Below are positions 25,466-34,758 of a stretch of DNA of 50,625 bases, piece by piece. The notes beneath the pieces were generated by a model, which saw only the letters and a program-made list of their open reading frames with translations, was not told where the DNA came from and did not search any database. Source of the DNA: JBLKSS01 sp047607725 (GTDB lineage: Bacteria; Pseudomonadota; Gammaproteobacteria; Enterobacterales; Enterobacteriaceae). A program made the position numbers and the translations under genes. Positions within the stretch are counted from its first letter, which is position 1. The number at the start of each line of letters is the position of its first letter. Where the stretch lies: positions 1 to 50,625 of the forward strand of contig NZ_JBLKSS010000008.1 in assembly GCF_047607725.1 (NCBI RefSeq), read 5' to 3'.

Positions 25466-27045
25466 ATGAGTAATCCTAATACTTCCTCAACACTGAAAAC
25501 GCAATTACTGAACGGTAAGCTTGCCATGCTCATCGCCGTTTTTCTGGTTGGGTTTACTATCTGATTTATCCATCAGCATTTTATCTATCCTATCTATTTT
25601 CATGGCGACTCCGCGGCCATGCAGGTTCTTGCCCGCGCTATCGTTGAAAAACACAGCCTACTGCCTGCGGATTTTTCCTATGGCAATCAGATTATTTTCC
25701 TACGTTCTAATTATTTCATCGCACTTGTAATGCTGTTGGGGATGTCTGGCTATAAAGCTTATATATTCGGCTCTGCGCTTAGTATTGCCTTCTGGTTTGT
25801 TATTACTTACCTCGCTCTATCTTCGGTATTCACGCGCCGTTCTAAAGCGTTGGCGCTCGCTGCGGCGTTGTTCATCCCGTTGGGATACAACGATCTGGAT
25901 ATGGTATAGGGCAACAATCGCAATTGGCAAATATTGTGTTAGCGCTTGTAGCGGCGATAATGACGTTTCAAGCGTCGCAGCGCCCATGCCGACATTATCT
26001 ATTTTTGAGTTTTCTGCTAATAGCGCTGATGGCTTTAGAGGCACCCATTAGAGGTGCATTGGTTGCACTACCACTGATTGTGGTTTTATTTATTTGTTTC
26101 GGTTTCCGCAAAAGCGTTTATCCTTCCGCGTTATCATTAGCGGGTATCATCGTCGGTTATGTTGGCAACGCGGCATTGCTTAGACACACCGGTCCTCTTG
26201 AAGTAAATTATTTGCAGTCGTTAACGTTGTATAATCTACCCGATGTGATGACTAACCTATCACAACTCGTGATTGCCCTTCTTGGCTCAACAATGGCCAC
26301 GGATGTTTTTGCAGGAATGAAGATTGTCAGCGAGGGTTTCCTGCTTTATATCTTAAGCATTGAAATGCTACTCTGTTACGTGGCCGATTTTATTTATGGC
26401 ATTGTAAGGACCACGGAAAGAGTGAAAGAAAAGTTAGCCGCTGTTAATGATAATGAGCCTAGCTTACTCGACTTCTTCTTTATTCTCGCAGCGATAGGTA
26501 TTGTAATTGGTTTATTCGCGGTGGCAAGTCTAAATCCTGATTCACCCCGCCACGTGCAATAGGCTATGTCGCTGCTCAAAATAACGTTGTACCTTTGGCT
26601 TTATGAACAATTATCACGCATTATCAAAACGAAAAGTACGCTGGCGATCATAACAATCATCATGGCTCTTTTGACATCGTGCTGGTATTCCGTGGTCAGC
26701 AATAAACATCTTAGTCTCAGTATTCATATTACGTTTCATCGCAATCGTGATTTCAATCGCGAAATTCTGGCGTTGATGCGGCAAAATAATATTTACCAAA
26801 TTTACAGCGCAGACTTTTGGGGGATATTACCGCTGAATGCGATTGATAATCGGGTAAACGCCGGTGAACTTGCCATGAATGGTGACAACTTTGTTCCTCG
26901 ACATTGGCTGTCGCGCCCAAGTTGGTTCTGCGCCACAGGGGAAGTGTTTTACTATTTAAACCAGGATGTCGAGGCAGACAGGTTGATAAAAGATCGGATA
27001 ATGAAGCGCCATGGCGAATTACTTCTCACTAAAGGGGATGTGTGA
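25466..27045 (+). pseudogene. GtrC-like multi-membrane O-antigen glycosyltransferase, broken
   Basis: The reading starts MSNPNTSSTLKTQLL and passes in-frame stops at 25562-25564 (TGA) and 25907-25909 (TAG). It then continues in another frame from 25924 through a TAG at 26560-26562 to the end at 27045. The joined chain has many hydrophobic segments, a periplasmic loop with FHGDSAAMQV near the start (the acidic loop of GT39/GtrC-type enzymes) and a soluble C-terminus. Its place just after a gtrB-like gene matches gtrA-gtrB-gtrC serotype-conversion cassettes. Exact family of the acceptor-specific enzyme is uncertain. Confidence 0.75.
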
Positions 27046-27173
27046 TTTGGAAAGGACCGGTGATTTGGGAAAATGACCGGCAATGCGTTAACTGAGCCCT
27101 GCTCGACTACGGGCGCAAACACCCGCGCCCGAGTCCCGCGCCGCGAGGGCTTCGCTATCACAACTGTTATCTT

Positions 27174-27704
27174 TTAAGACACCAGCTCCACCAGAATCAA
27201 CAGCGCCGCGCTGCCGCCAAATTCCTTCGGCGCCTGATGAAAGCCCTTGACGTCAGGATGTTGCACTAGCCAAAGCGGCGTCTGCTGCTTCAAGATATGT
27301 TTACCGTGTCCGTGCATGACGCAAGGCGCAATATACATGTTCACGCCGGCAGGCGGCGATGAGCGCGCCCAGTTCCTGTTTTGCCTCCGCCTGCGTGAGC
27401 CCGTGCAGATCCAAAAACAGCTCTGGCGTAAATCACCGCGCCGCAGCTTTTTTACCTCATAGGGGCTCACGTCCGGCCGGACATAGCCCGGCGGCCCCTC
27501 TTCCTGAAGCAGCGGCTGGAATTCATCGGAAAAGTAGAAACTGGCGTCCACCTGCTCCTGGATCAATCGTCGCGGGGGCAGGGCGGTTTTCGTGCGCCGC
27601 GGCGGGGACGGTCTTACCCGGTCCTGGGGCAGGGGCTTAGCGCCCACCACCGTCTGCCTGAACAGCAGCAGATCATCCTCCGCCAGTGTAAATCGTTTTT
27701 TCAT
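27174..27704 (-). pseudogene. smrB: smrB, two compensating frameshifts destroy the Smr motif
   Basis: SmrB is a ribosome-collision endonuclease that cuts mRNA between stalled ribosomes. The N-terminus (KRFTLAEDDLLLFRQ; PRRLIQEQVDASFYFSDEFQPLL) and C-terminus (CVMHGHGKHILKQQTPLWL) are conserved. Between them, about residues 97-129 read LRQSCFWICTGSRRRRQNRN. Read one base away, the same DNA gives PELFLDLHGLTQAEAKQELG, the normal Smr start including DLHG. A one-base loss near 27435 and a one-base gain near 27325 restore the frame but scramble the catalytic region. The tail is about eight residues short too. A sequencing error pair is possible but less likely in this setting. Confidence 0.8.
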
Positions 27705-27869
27705 TGTTTCGCTCTGCGCCTAGCCTTTTATATCAGTTTACCCTTTCCTTACCGTTGACGGCGAAAAAAGTGGCGCCGTTTCCCTCCAAGGCTTACTGGC
27801 TGCTGCTTTGTCCGTCACTTCATGGCACACTAGCGCCTGTTGAAGAAAGTGAAGGCCGCGGAGGGCAGA

Positions 27870-28802
27870 TTGGACAAAATTTTTGTGGATGAAGCGGTAG
27901 CGGAAATGCATACCATACAGGATATGCTGCGCTGGACGGTCAGCCGGTTTAACGCCGCGCAACTCTATTACGGCCACGGTACCGACAATCCCTGGGACGA
28001 AGCGCTGCAGCTGGTGTTGCCCAGTGTGTTCCTGCCGCTGGATTTGCCGCCGGAGATGCACGGCGCGCGCCTGACCTCCAGCGAGCGTGCCCGCGTGGTC
28101 GAGCGCGTGATCCGCCGGGTCAATGAGCGCATACCCGTGCCGTACTTGACCAACAGGGCCTGGTTCTGCGGCCTGGAGTTTTATATTGACGATCGCGTGC
28201 TGATCCCGCGTTCTCCCATTGGCGAACTGATTACCGATCGTTTTCGCGATTTGTTGCCGCATCCTCCGGCGCATATCCTCGATATGTGTACCGGTAGCGG
28301 CTGCATCGCCATCGCCATCGCCTGTGCCTATCCCGAGGCGGAGGTGGACGCGGTGGATATTGCCCCCGGTGTATTGGCGGTGGCGGAGCAAAATATCAAG
28401 GCGCACGGCGTTGAGCATCGGGTCACCCCGATTCGCTCCGATTTATTCCGTGACTTGCCGCCGCTGGCCTATGACGTGATCGTCACCAACCCGCCCTATG
28501 TGGATGAAGAGGATATGAACGATCTGCCGGCGGAGTTCCACGCTGAACCGGTGCTGGGCCTGGCCGCCGGCAGCGATGGTCTCAAGCTGGTGCGGCGTAT
28601 TCTGGCCTGTGCGCCCGATTACCTTGCCGCGGATGGCGTACTGATTTGCGAAGTGGGCAACAGCATGGTGCATTTGATGGCGCAATACCCACAGGTGCCG
28701 TTCCGCTGGCTGGAATTTGCCCACGGCGGCGACGGTGTATTCATGTTGACGCGGCAGCACTTAATCGCCTGCGGCGAACTTTTCAAGCTGTACCGTGATT
28801 AA
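27870..28802 (+). CDS. prmB: 50S ribosomal protein L3 glutamine methyltransferase PrmB
   Basis: Methylates the glutamine of ribosomal protein L3. Starting at TTG 27870 gives LDKIFVDEAVAEM..., matching E. coli PrmB (310 residues). The AdoMet motif (LDMCTGSGCIAIAIA) and the catalytic NPPY motif (NPPYVDEEDMNDLP) are present. It faces smrB divergently and precedes aroC, the E. coli order. The unusual TTG start is supported only by homology; no earlier ATG/GTG gives a conserved opening. Intact. Confidence 0.93.
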   Translation: MDKIFVDEAVAEMHTIQDMLRWTVSRFNAAQLYYGHGTDNPWDEALQLVLPSVFLPLDLPPEMHGARLTSSERARVVERVIRRVNERIPVPYLTNRAWFCGLEFYIDDRVLIPRSPIGELITDRFRDLLPHPPAHILDMCTGSGCIAIAIACAYPEAEVDAVDIAPGVLAVAEQNIKAHGVEHRVTPIRSDLFRDLPPLAYDVIVTNPPYVDEEDMNDLPAEFHAEPVLGLAAGSDGLKLVRRILACAPDYLAADGVLICEVGNSMVHLMAQYPQVPFRWLEFAHGGDGVFMLTRQHLIACGELFKLYRD

Positions 28803-28881
28803 AACCCCTGGCCCGGCCGCGGAACCCGCGTGCGGCTGTGGCGTGTCTCTTTTATTTATCAGGAATTGGTAAGGAGTCCCG

Positions 28882-29967
28882 ATGGCAGGGAACAGTATTG
28901 GACAATTTTTCCGCGTCACCACCTTCGGAGAATCCCACGGCCCGGCGCTGGGCGGGATCGTCGACGGCGTACCGCCGGGTATCCCGCTCAGCGAGGACGA
29001 CCTGCAGCGCGATCTCGACCGCCGGCGGCCCGGCACGTCGCGCTATACCACGCAGCGGCGCGAGCCGGATCGCGTGAAGATCCTCTCCGGCGTCTTTGAG
29101 GGCGTCACTACCGGCACCAGCATCGGGCTGCTTATTGAAAATACCGATCAGCGCCCGCAGGATTACAGCGCCATCAAGGATCTCTACCGTCCGGGCCACG
29201 CCGATTACAGCTACGAACAGAAGTATGGCCGGCGCGATTATCGCGGCGGCGGTCGTTCATCGGCGCGGGAAACGGCGATGCGCGTCGCCGCCGGGGCCAT
29301 CGCCAAAAAATATTTGGCACAACACTGCGGGGTGCAGCAGATACGCGGTTTTCTGGCGCAAATGGGCGATATTCGCTGCGAACTCAAAGATTGGGCGCAG
29401 GTGGAACAAAATCCGTTCTTCTGCCCTGATGTCGACTGTCTGGAGGCGCTCGATGCGCTGATGCGCGATTTGAAAAAGGCCGGGGATTCCATCGGCGCCA
29501 AGGTCACGGTTGTGGCGGAGAATTTGCCCGCCGGCCTGGGCGAGCCGGTGTTCGACCGCCTTGATGCCGATCTGGCCCACGCGCTGATGAGCATCAACGC
29601 CGTGAAAGGGGTGGAGATAGGCGATGGTTTCGCGGTGATCGGCAAGCGCGGCAGCGAAAACCGCGACGAGATCACTCCCGAAGACTTCCAAAGTAATCAC
29701 GCCGGCGGCATTCTCGGCGGCATCAGCAGCGGCCAGCCGGTTATCGCTCATCTCGCCCTGAAGCCCACCTCCAGTATCATGGTGCCCGGCCGGACGGTGA
29801 ACCGCAACGGCGAGGCGGTGGAGATGGTAACCCGCGGCCGTCACGATCCCTGCGTCGGCATCCGCGCGGTGCCTATCGCCGAGGCCATGATGGCGATCGT
29901 GCTAATGGATCACTTGTTGCGCCAGCGCGCGCAGTGCGCGGACGTTGTTGCGGCGGCGCCGGTATAG
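28882..29967 (+). CDS. aroC: Chorismate synthase
   Basis: Makes chorismate from EPSP using reduced FMN, the last step of the shared aromatic pathway. It is 361 residues, as in E. coli. The three family signatures are present: GESHGPALGGIVDGVPPG, the Arg/Gly-rich RDYRGGGRSSARETAMRVAAGAIA, and GRHDPCVGIRAVPIAEAMMA. A GTAAGGAG site precedes the ATG. With aroK and aroB also intact, the aromatic route seems retained. mepA relics follow. Confidence 0.97.
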   Translation: MAGNSIGQFFRVTTFGESHGPALGGIVDGVPPGIPLSEDDLQRDLDRRRPGTSRYTTQRREPDRVKILSGVFEGVTTGTSIGLLIENTDQRPQDYSAIKDLYRPGHADYSYEQKYGRRDYRGGGRSSARETAMRVAAGAIAKKYLAQHCGVQQIRGFLAQMGDIRCELKDWAQVEQNPFFCPDVDCLEALDALMRDLKKAGDSIGAKVTVVAENLPAGLGEPVFDRLDADLAHALMSINAVKGVEIGDGFAVIGKRGSENRDEITPEDFQSNHAGGILGGISSGQPVIAHLALKPTSSIMVPGRTVNRNGEAVEMVTRGRHDPCVGIRAVPIAEAMMAIVLMDHLLRQRAQCADVVAAAPV

Positions 29968-29972
29968 TGACC

Positions 29973-30814
29973 ATGATGCGTAGGCTATTCACGGTTTGGC
30001 TGGCGCTGGCGGCATTCGGTGCGGGCGCCCCGCGCAGACGCCGTGGCAAAAAATCGAGCATCCCATCGCCGGCGCGCCCAGCGCCATCGGCAGCTTCGCC
30101 AACGGCTGTATTGTCGGCACCCAGCCGTTGCCGCTGGAGGCGGGGAATTATCAGGTGCTGCGGCCGGATCAGCGGCGCTACTTCACTTCGGCCATCCCGA
30201 TCTGCTGTTGTTCATCCAGCGCCTGAGTAATCAGGTGAAAAATTTGGGGCTGGGAGAGGTGCTGGTCGGTGATATGGCAATGCCGGCCGGCGGTCGGTTC
30301 AGCAGCGGGCACGCCAGCCACCAGTCGGGACTGGATGCGGATATCTGGCTACAGACGCCGCGTCAGCGCTGGACCGCCTCCCAACTGCTGAAAACCCAGC
30401 CGCTGGATCTGGTGTCGGCCAACGGCCGCGGCGTGGTGCCGCGCCTGTGGCGGCCGCAAACCGCCGCGTTGATTAAACTGGCGGCGGAGGATAACCAGGT
30501 CACCCGTATCTTTGTCAATCCGGCCATTAAAAAAACAGCTGTGCCTGGATGCGGGTAGCGATCGTGACTGGCTGCGCAAGGTCCGGCCCTGGTTCGGGCA
30601 CCGGGCACATATGCACGTACGGCTGCGCTGTCCGCCGGGCAGCCGCGATTGTGTCGATCAGCCGGCACCGCCGCCGGGCGACGGTTGCGGTGCCGAACTG
30701 GAGAGCTGGTTCCTGCCGGCCAAACCCGGCACCGGCGCACCGGTGAAAAAAACGCCGCCGCCGCTCCCTGCCGCCTGTCAGGCGCTACTCGACCGGCATC
30801 TGGTGCTGCCCTGA
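29973..30814 (+). pseudogene. mepA: mepA (murein DD-endopeptidase), broken
   Basis: MepA is a periplasmic zinc (LAS-type) endopeptidase that cuts peptidoglycan cross-links. All parts are recognisable but in different frames. The signal-peptide-like start is MMRRLFTVWLALAAF, followed by TPWQKIEHPIAGAPSAIGSF in a second frame. After a shift near 30185 comes GHPDLLLFIQRLSNQVKNLG and the metal motif GHASHQSGLDADI. After another shift near 30535 come QLCLDAGSDRDWLRKVRPWF and HRAHMHVRLRC. At least three frameshifts make it inactive. It follows aroC, as in E. coli. Confidence 0.93.
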
Positions 30815-30885
30815 AAAGCAGGCCGCCGCGCCAGCGTCGCCGGTGCCAGTGATGGCCCCGCGCTAACGTCATTAGGGAATTGAGT

Positions 30886-31711
30886 ATGGATTGGGTAGTG
30901 GTTTCGCCCTGGCTGCTGGCGGGGCTGTTTTTCGTCGCAGTACTGGCCGGGTTTATCGATACGCTGGCCGGTGGCGGCGGGCTTATCACCATCCCGGTGC
31001 TGCTGGCCGCGGGGCTGGCCCCAACGCAGGCGCTGGCGACCAATAAATTACAGAGCGTGGACGGCAGCTTTTCTGCTAGTCTTTATTTTGTGCGTCGGGG
31101 GGACGGTGAAGCTCGCCGGCCAGAAACGCAACATCGCCATGACACTGCTGGGATCGGCGGCGGGCGCCGTTCTCATTCAGCATTTGCGCGCCGATTTGCT
31201 GCGCCAGCTGCTGCCGCTGCTGGTGATAGCGATGGGTCTCTATTTCCTGCTGATGCCGCGTATCGGCGCCGAAGATCGGCAGCGCCGGTTGTCTGGCTGG
31301 CCATTTGCCCTGGTGGCCGGCGGCGGCGTGGGGTTTTACGATGGCTTTTTTGGGCCCGGCACCGGTTCATTTTACGCCCTGGCCTTTGTTATGCTAAGCG
31401 GGTATAACCTCGCTCCCGCTCCCGCTCCCGCTCCCGCTCCCGCCACCGCACACGCCAAAGTGCTGAATTTTACCTCCAATTTCGGCGGTCTGATGCTGTT
31501 TGTCCTCTCGGGCAAAGTGATATGGGCGGTCGGTCTGGTGATGCTGGCGGGGCAAATTCTGGGCGCACGGCTCGGTGCCCGCATGGTGCTGGCGAAAGGG
31601 CAGCAGTTGATCCGGCCGATGATCGTGGCGGTGTCGCTGCTGATGAGTATCAAACTGATTTATGACAATCACGGCGCCGCTATTGCGCACTGGCTGGCCG
31701 TGTGGCTGTAA
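30886..31711 (+). pseudogene. yfcA: yfcA (TSUP/TauE-SafE membrane transporter), frameshifted
   Basis: A polytopic inner-membrane protein of the sulfite-exporter TauE/SafE family. The start MDWVVVSPWLLAGLFFVAVL and GFIDTLAGGGGLITIP are normal. After LYFVRR the frame is lost in a six-G run (31097-31102); with one G fewer, TVKLAGQKRNIAMTLLGSAA continues in frame to the end at 31711. A hexamer GCTCCC is repeated five times at 31412-31441 and adds (AP)n between GYNLA and TAHAKVLN, where E. coli has GFNLAKATAHAK. The single frameshift could be bypassed by slippage; otherwise it is a pseudogene. Confidence 0.85.
31412..31441 (+). repeat. Hexanucleotide tandem repeat (GCTCCC)5 inside yfcA
   Basis: Five exact tandem copies of GCTCCC. 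Each unit adds Ala-Pro and so does not change frame. The repeat is absent from the E. coli gene at this place, which indicates recent slippage expansion. Confidence 0.95.
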
Positions 31712-31720
31712 AGGTAAAGC

Positions 31721-32274
31721 ATGTCCGTTAAACCCATCATTATCAGCAGTTAATTGACGCCTTCGACGGCTGTTTCGCCGACACGCTGAATACGCGGTTA
31801 ATTAAAGGCGACGAAGAACCCCTCTATTTGCCCGCCGACGACGCGGCGCCCTATCATCGCATCATTTTCGCCCACGGCTATTATGCCAGTGCGCTGCACG
31901 AAATAGCACATTGGTGCATTGCGGGCGCTCGCCGACGGCTTTTGGTTGATTTCGGCTACTGGTATTGCCCTGACGGGCGCGATGCCGACACGCAGGCGCG
32001 GTTTGAGCGCGCCGAAATTAAACCGCAGGCGCTGGAGTGGATGTTTTGCGTCGCCGCCGGCTTCCCCTTTCATGTCAGCTGCGATAATCTCAATGGAGAT
32101 TGTGAGCCTGATCGCATTTTATTCCAGCGGCAGGTGCATGCGCAGGTCATGTTGAATCTGGAAAACGGGGTAGGGCCACGCCCGGCGGCATTTATACAGG
32201 CGCTGCATCTCTATTATCACACGCCGCCGCTGGCACAAGGGCAGTTCCCCTTTCCATCAGACCTTAACGAATAG
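31721..32274 (+). pseudogene. epmC: epmC (EF-P hydroxylase), frameshift at the start
   Basis: EpmC hydroxylates the beta-lysylated lysine of elongation factor P. The body is intact and highly conserved: GDEEPLYLPADDAAPYHR, then FAHGYYASALHEIAHWCIAG with the iron-binding His/Glu pattern, then VDFGYWYCPDGRDADTQ. The ATG at 31721 reads MSVKPIIISS and stops. The conserved HHYQQLIDAFDGCFADTLN begins one base out of step at 31735, with a stop just upstream and no usable start codon. A single-base deletion near codon 5 is the simplest explanation. An internal Met start at 31828+ would lose the first third of the core. Confidence 0.8.
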
Positions 32275-32295
32275 CATTACAACATCACCAAGAGG

Positions 32296-32577
32296 ATGAG
32301 TATGATCGCGGATTTTGAAGCGCGCATTCTGGCGCAGATCGACGAAATGGTCGAGCATGCCAGTGACGATGAACTGTTCGCCGGCGGCTATCTGCGCGGT
32401 CATCTGACGCTGGCGGTCGTGGAAACCGAACAGAACGGCGAGCATACCCTGGAGGCGCTGCATAGCCGGGTGCAGGAAAGCCTTGACCGCGCCATCAGTA
32501 AAGGGGAGCTGTCGCCGCCGGATCAGATTTTAGTCAAAACGATGTGGCAAACGCTCTATCAGCGCGCCGTGGGCTGA
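32296..32577 (+). CDS. yfcL: YfcL family protein of unknown function
   Basis: A 91-93-residue soluble acidic helical protein, very similar to E. coli YfcL (FEARILAQIDEMVEHASDDE, then GYLRGHLTLAV, then KGELSPPDQILVKTMW). Starts at 32296 (MSMIADF) or 32302 (MIADF); the latter matches E. coli, and an AGAGGA site (32291-32296) suits it. It lies just after epmC and converges on mnmC, as in E. coli. Function not known. Intact. Confidence 0.9.
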   Translation: MSMIADFEARILAQIDEMVEHASDDELFAGGYLRGHLTLAVVETEQNGEHTLEALHSRVQESLDRAISKGELSPPDQILVKTMWQTLYQRAVG

Positions 32578-32842
32578 GTCGCGCCACCGTGACGCTAACC
32601 CTAACCCCCTTTACGCGCCACTCGTGGGACGCCGATGGACGACGGCAGGGGAGTAGCCCGGTTTCGCGCCGTGCGGGACGCCAAGGGGTGGTGGCAGGAG
32701 AATAGTCCGGTTACGCTCCCCAGTCAGCGGCGGCAGTGGACATTAAGCGTTCAGCCGTCCCGCGCCACGGCTTACGACAACGGCTATCTGGCCGGAGATC
32801 GTGGACGTAGCCATCTTTGAGTCCTGCGCTCGCATGACCCGC
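32578..32842. other. Unassigned region between yfcL and mnmC
   Basis: A 265-bp stretch with high G+C. A 61-codon plus-strand frame starting at 32635 (MDDGRGVARFRAVRDAKGWW) has no recognisable relatives by eye. The piece GWWQENSPVTLPSQRRQWTL is slightly like an exported beta-rich protein, so a gene relic is possible. I see no terminator. Confidence 0.3.
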
Positions 32843-34603
32843 TTATTCATCCTCTTCGCGCGGGGGGAGAGGCCGCCGCTGGACGATATCTTTCCCCTTC
32901 AATAATTTGCGTATCCAGAAACGGTTAGGATTCAAAGCCTGCACCACGGTGCGGTTTACCGGCAAGGGCTCGCCGAAAATCTATGCCGCCACGATTTCCG
33001 CCGCCAGCGGCGCGCTGTCCGGTGTTTGCTGCGCAAGGTTACCGTAGGCGCGCAAGGTCGCCTCAAAATCCGGTACGTTGCCCACTAGCGGCAAATGGTC
33101 GCGGACCGCGCTGCGTACGCCGCAACACGCCTGCTGGCCGCTGATATCCACCGCGTCCAGCCAAGGCGCCTCTGGCAGGCAATCTCGCAGTCGCTGCAGA
33201 TTTTGTTGCTGTTCGCTTTCACGATAATCCGTACCGGCGTCGCCGCGTTGATAGCTGGCGCCCAGGCAATAGCAAGCGTCGCCGGGGCTTTGCGGCGTCA
33301 GATAGCCATCAAAACACAGGACCTGGTGCAGCGCCGCCAGCGGCGCCGTCGTCGGCGGGAGATGGCTCACTTGGCCGCGTACCGCATACAGCGGCAGCAA
33401 CGCGGTAGGGGCCAGCGCGCTCATTCCCTGTCCATTGGCCAACACGACCGTGGTGTGGCGCGCTTCAAGCCCGTCGGCGAACCTCAGCCGCCAGCCGCCG
33501 TTGTCGTCGGTGCTCAGGGCGGTGACCGACCGGCGGTAGTGGGTTTGCAGCCCCTGGCGCTCGGCGAGCTGCAGCGCGCCGGCGGTGAACTGCGCCGGAT
33601 TGAGCCAGCCTCCTGCCGGATACATTAGGCCGTCCCGGCCGGTTTCTACCCCGACCAGGGCGGCCATGTCCTCACGCGCCACCGGCCGCACCAGGGTGGT
33701 TGGCCAGCCGGCGCCAAGGATCTGGGCATTCTTGGCGGCGCTTCTCTCGTCCCAGGCCAACTGGGTGACGCCGCACCAATGATGTTCAAATACCACGCCT
33801 TGCGCCGCCAGCTGTTGATAGCAGCGCAGCGCATAGGGAAAGGCGCTGGCGATACCACCGCCGATAACTGCCACATCGTCGGGAGAAACGGCCGCGGGAC
33901 GGGCATACCAGGGTGCGGCGTCGGGGACGGGATACGGCAGGCGCGTGCCGGTAAGCATCTCCCGCTTACGGCCGAATCCTTTAACCTTCGCCACGGCGAA
34001 TCCGGCCTGCTGAAGCCCGCGGCGAACAAAGCCGGCGGCGGTAAAGGTGGCGAAACTGCCGGTCGGTGCCGCTAACCGGGCCATGGCGGCAAACAGCGTT
34101 TCCCGCCACATATCGGGGTTTTTCGCCGGCGTGAAGCCATCGAGAAATCAGGCGTCGACGCGACAGTCAAGGCTGGGATCCAGCGTGGGAATCAGCGCGT
34201 TAACATAGCCGAAGCCGATATCGAGAATGACTCGGCCCTGCGCCAGCTCTTCCCACGGCTCAAGCGCGCTGCGTAAATCCTCCGGGCCGAGCGGGAATTT
34301 CTCAAAGCTGATGAAGTGCAGGCGCCGCGCGCCCGTTATTGGCTGTTGCCGGCAATGTTGGTCAAAAGCATGCCATAACGCCAGAAAATTGAGGCCGGTG
34401 CCAAACCCGGTTTACGCCACCCTGAAGACCGGGCGCGGATGATGGCTAAAGCGGGTGGGCAAGCCGTTTCCGTTGAGAAAAACATGGCGCGTTTCCGCTA
34501 GCCCATCCTGATTGGAAAAGTAAACGTCATCAAATTTTGGGGATACAGGTGTACCCTGTTTGTTCCAGCGCACTACGGCGGGTACAATGGCGTGGCGGTT
34601 CAC
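32843..34603 (-). pseudogene. mnmC: mnmC (bifunctional tRNA mnm5s2U methyltransferase/FAD oxidoreductase), broken
   Basis: MnmC finishes the mnm5(s2)U wobble modification in tRNAs for Lys, Glu and others. From GTG 34603 the reading keeps the MnmC start (TPVSPKFDDVYFSNQDGLAET). It hits TAA at 34412-34414 just before the AdoMet motif TGFGTGLNFLALWHAFDQ, then TGA at 34148-34150 replacing Trp in DAWFLDGF. The FAD domain follows, but about 50 residues after VIGGGIASA are deleted. A TAG at 32981-32983 precedes the remaining C-terminal block VVQALNPNRFWIRKLLKGK. Several independent lesions make it clearly dead. Gene order fabB-mnmC-yfcL is the E. coli one. Confidence 0.93.
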
Positions 34604-34696
34604 GGCAGCAGGCTCACGGCAGGGAAAGTGGCATGATTCTAACCACGCGGGCTTTCCGGTGCAAATTTTGCTAACATCCGCTGATCGGACTTGTTC

Positions 34697-34714
34697 AGCT
34701 TACATCTGTAAGCT
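34697..34714. promoter_or_regulatory. 18-bp palindrome upstream of fabB, likely FabR operator
   Basis: AGCTTACATCTGTAAGCT is a perfect palindrome (two 8-bp arms, two-base centre) 45 bp before the fabB ATG. E. coli fabA and fabB carry a FabR palindrome of the form AGCGTACA...TGTACGCT at the same place. Both arms here show the matching G-to-T/C-to-A change, so symmetry is preserved. Confidence 0.65.
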
Positions 34715-34758
34715 AAAGTGCGTGACTGAAACTCAAATATTATTACAAGAGGTATTAA

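Noticed and set aside
31412..31441. CRISPR-like repeat array
   Set aside because: The units are six bases with no spacers, inside a coding sequence: a simple microsatellite.
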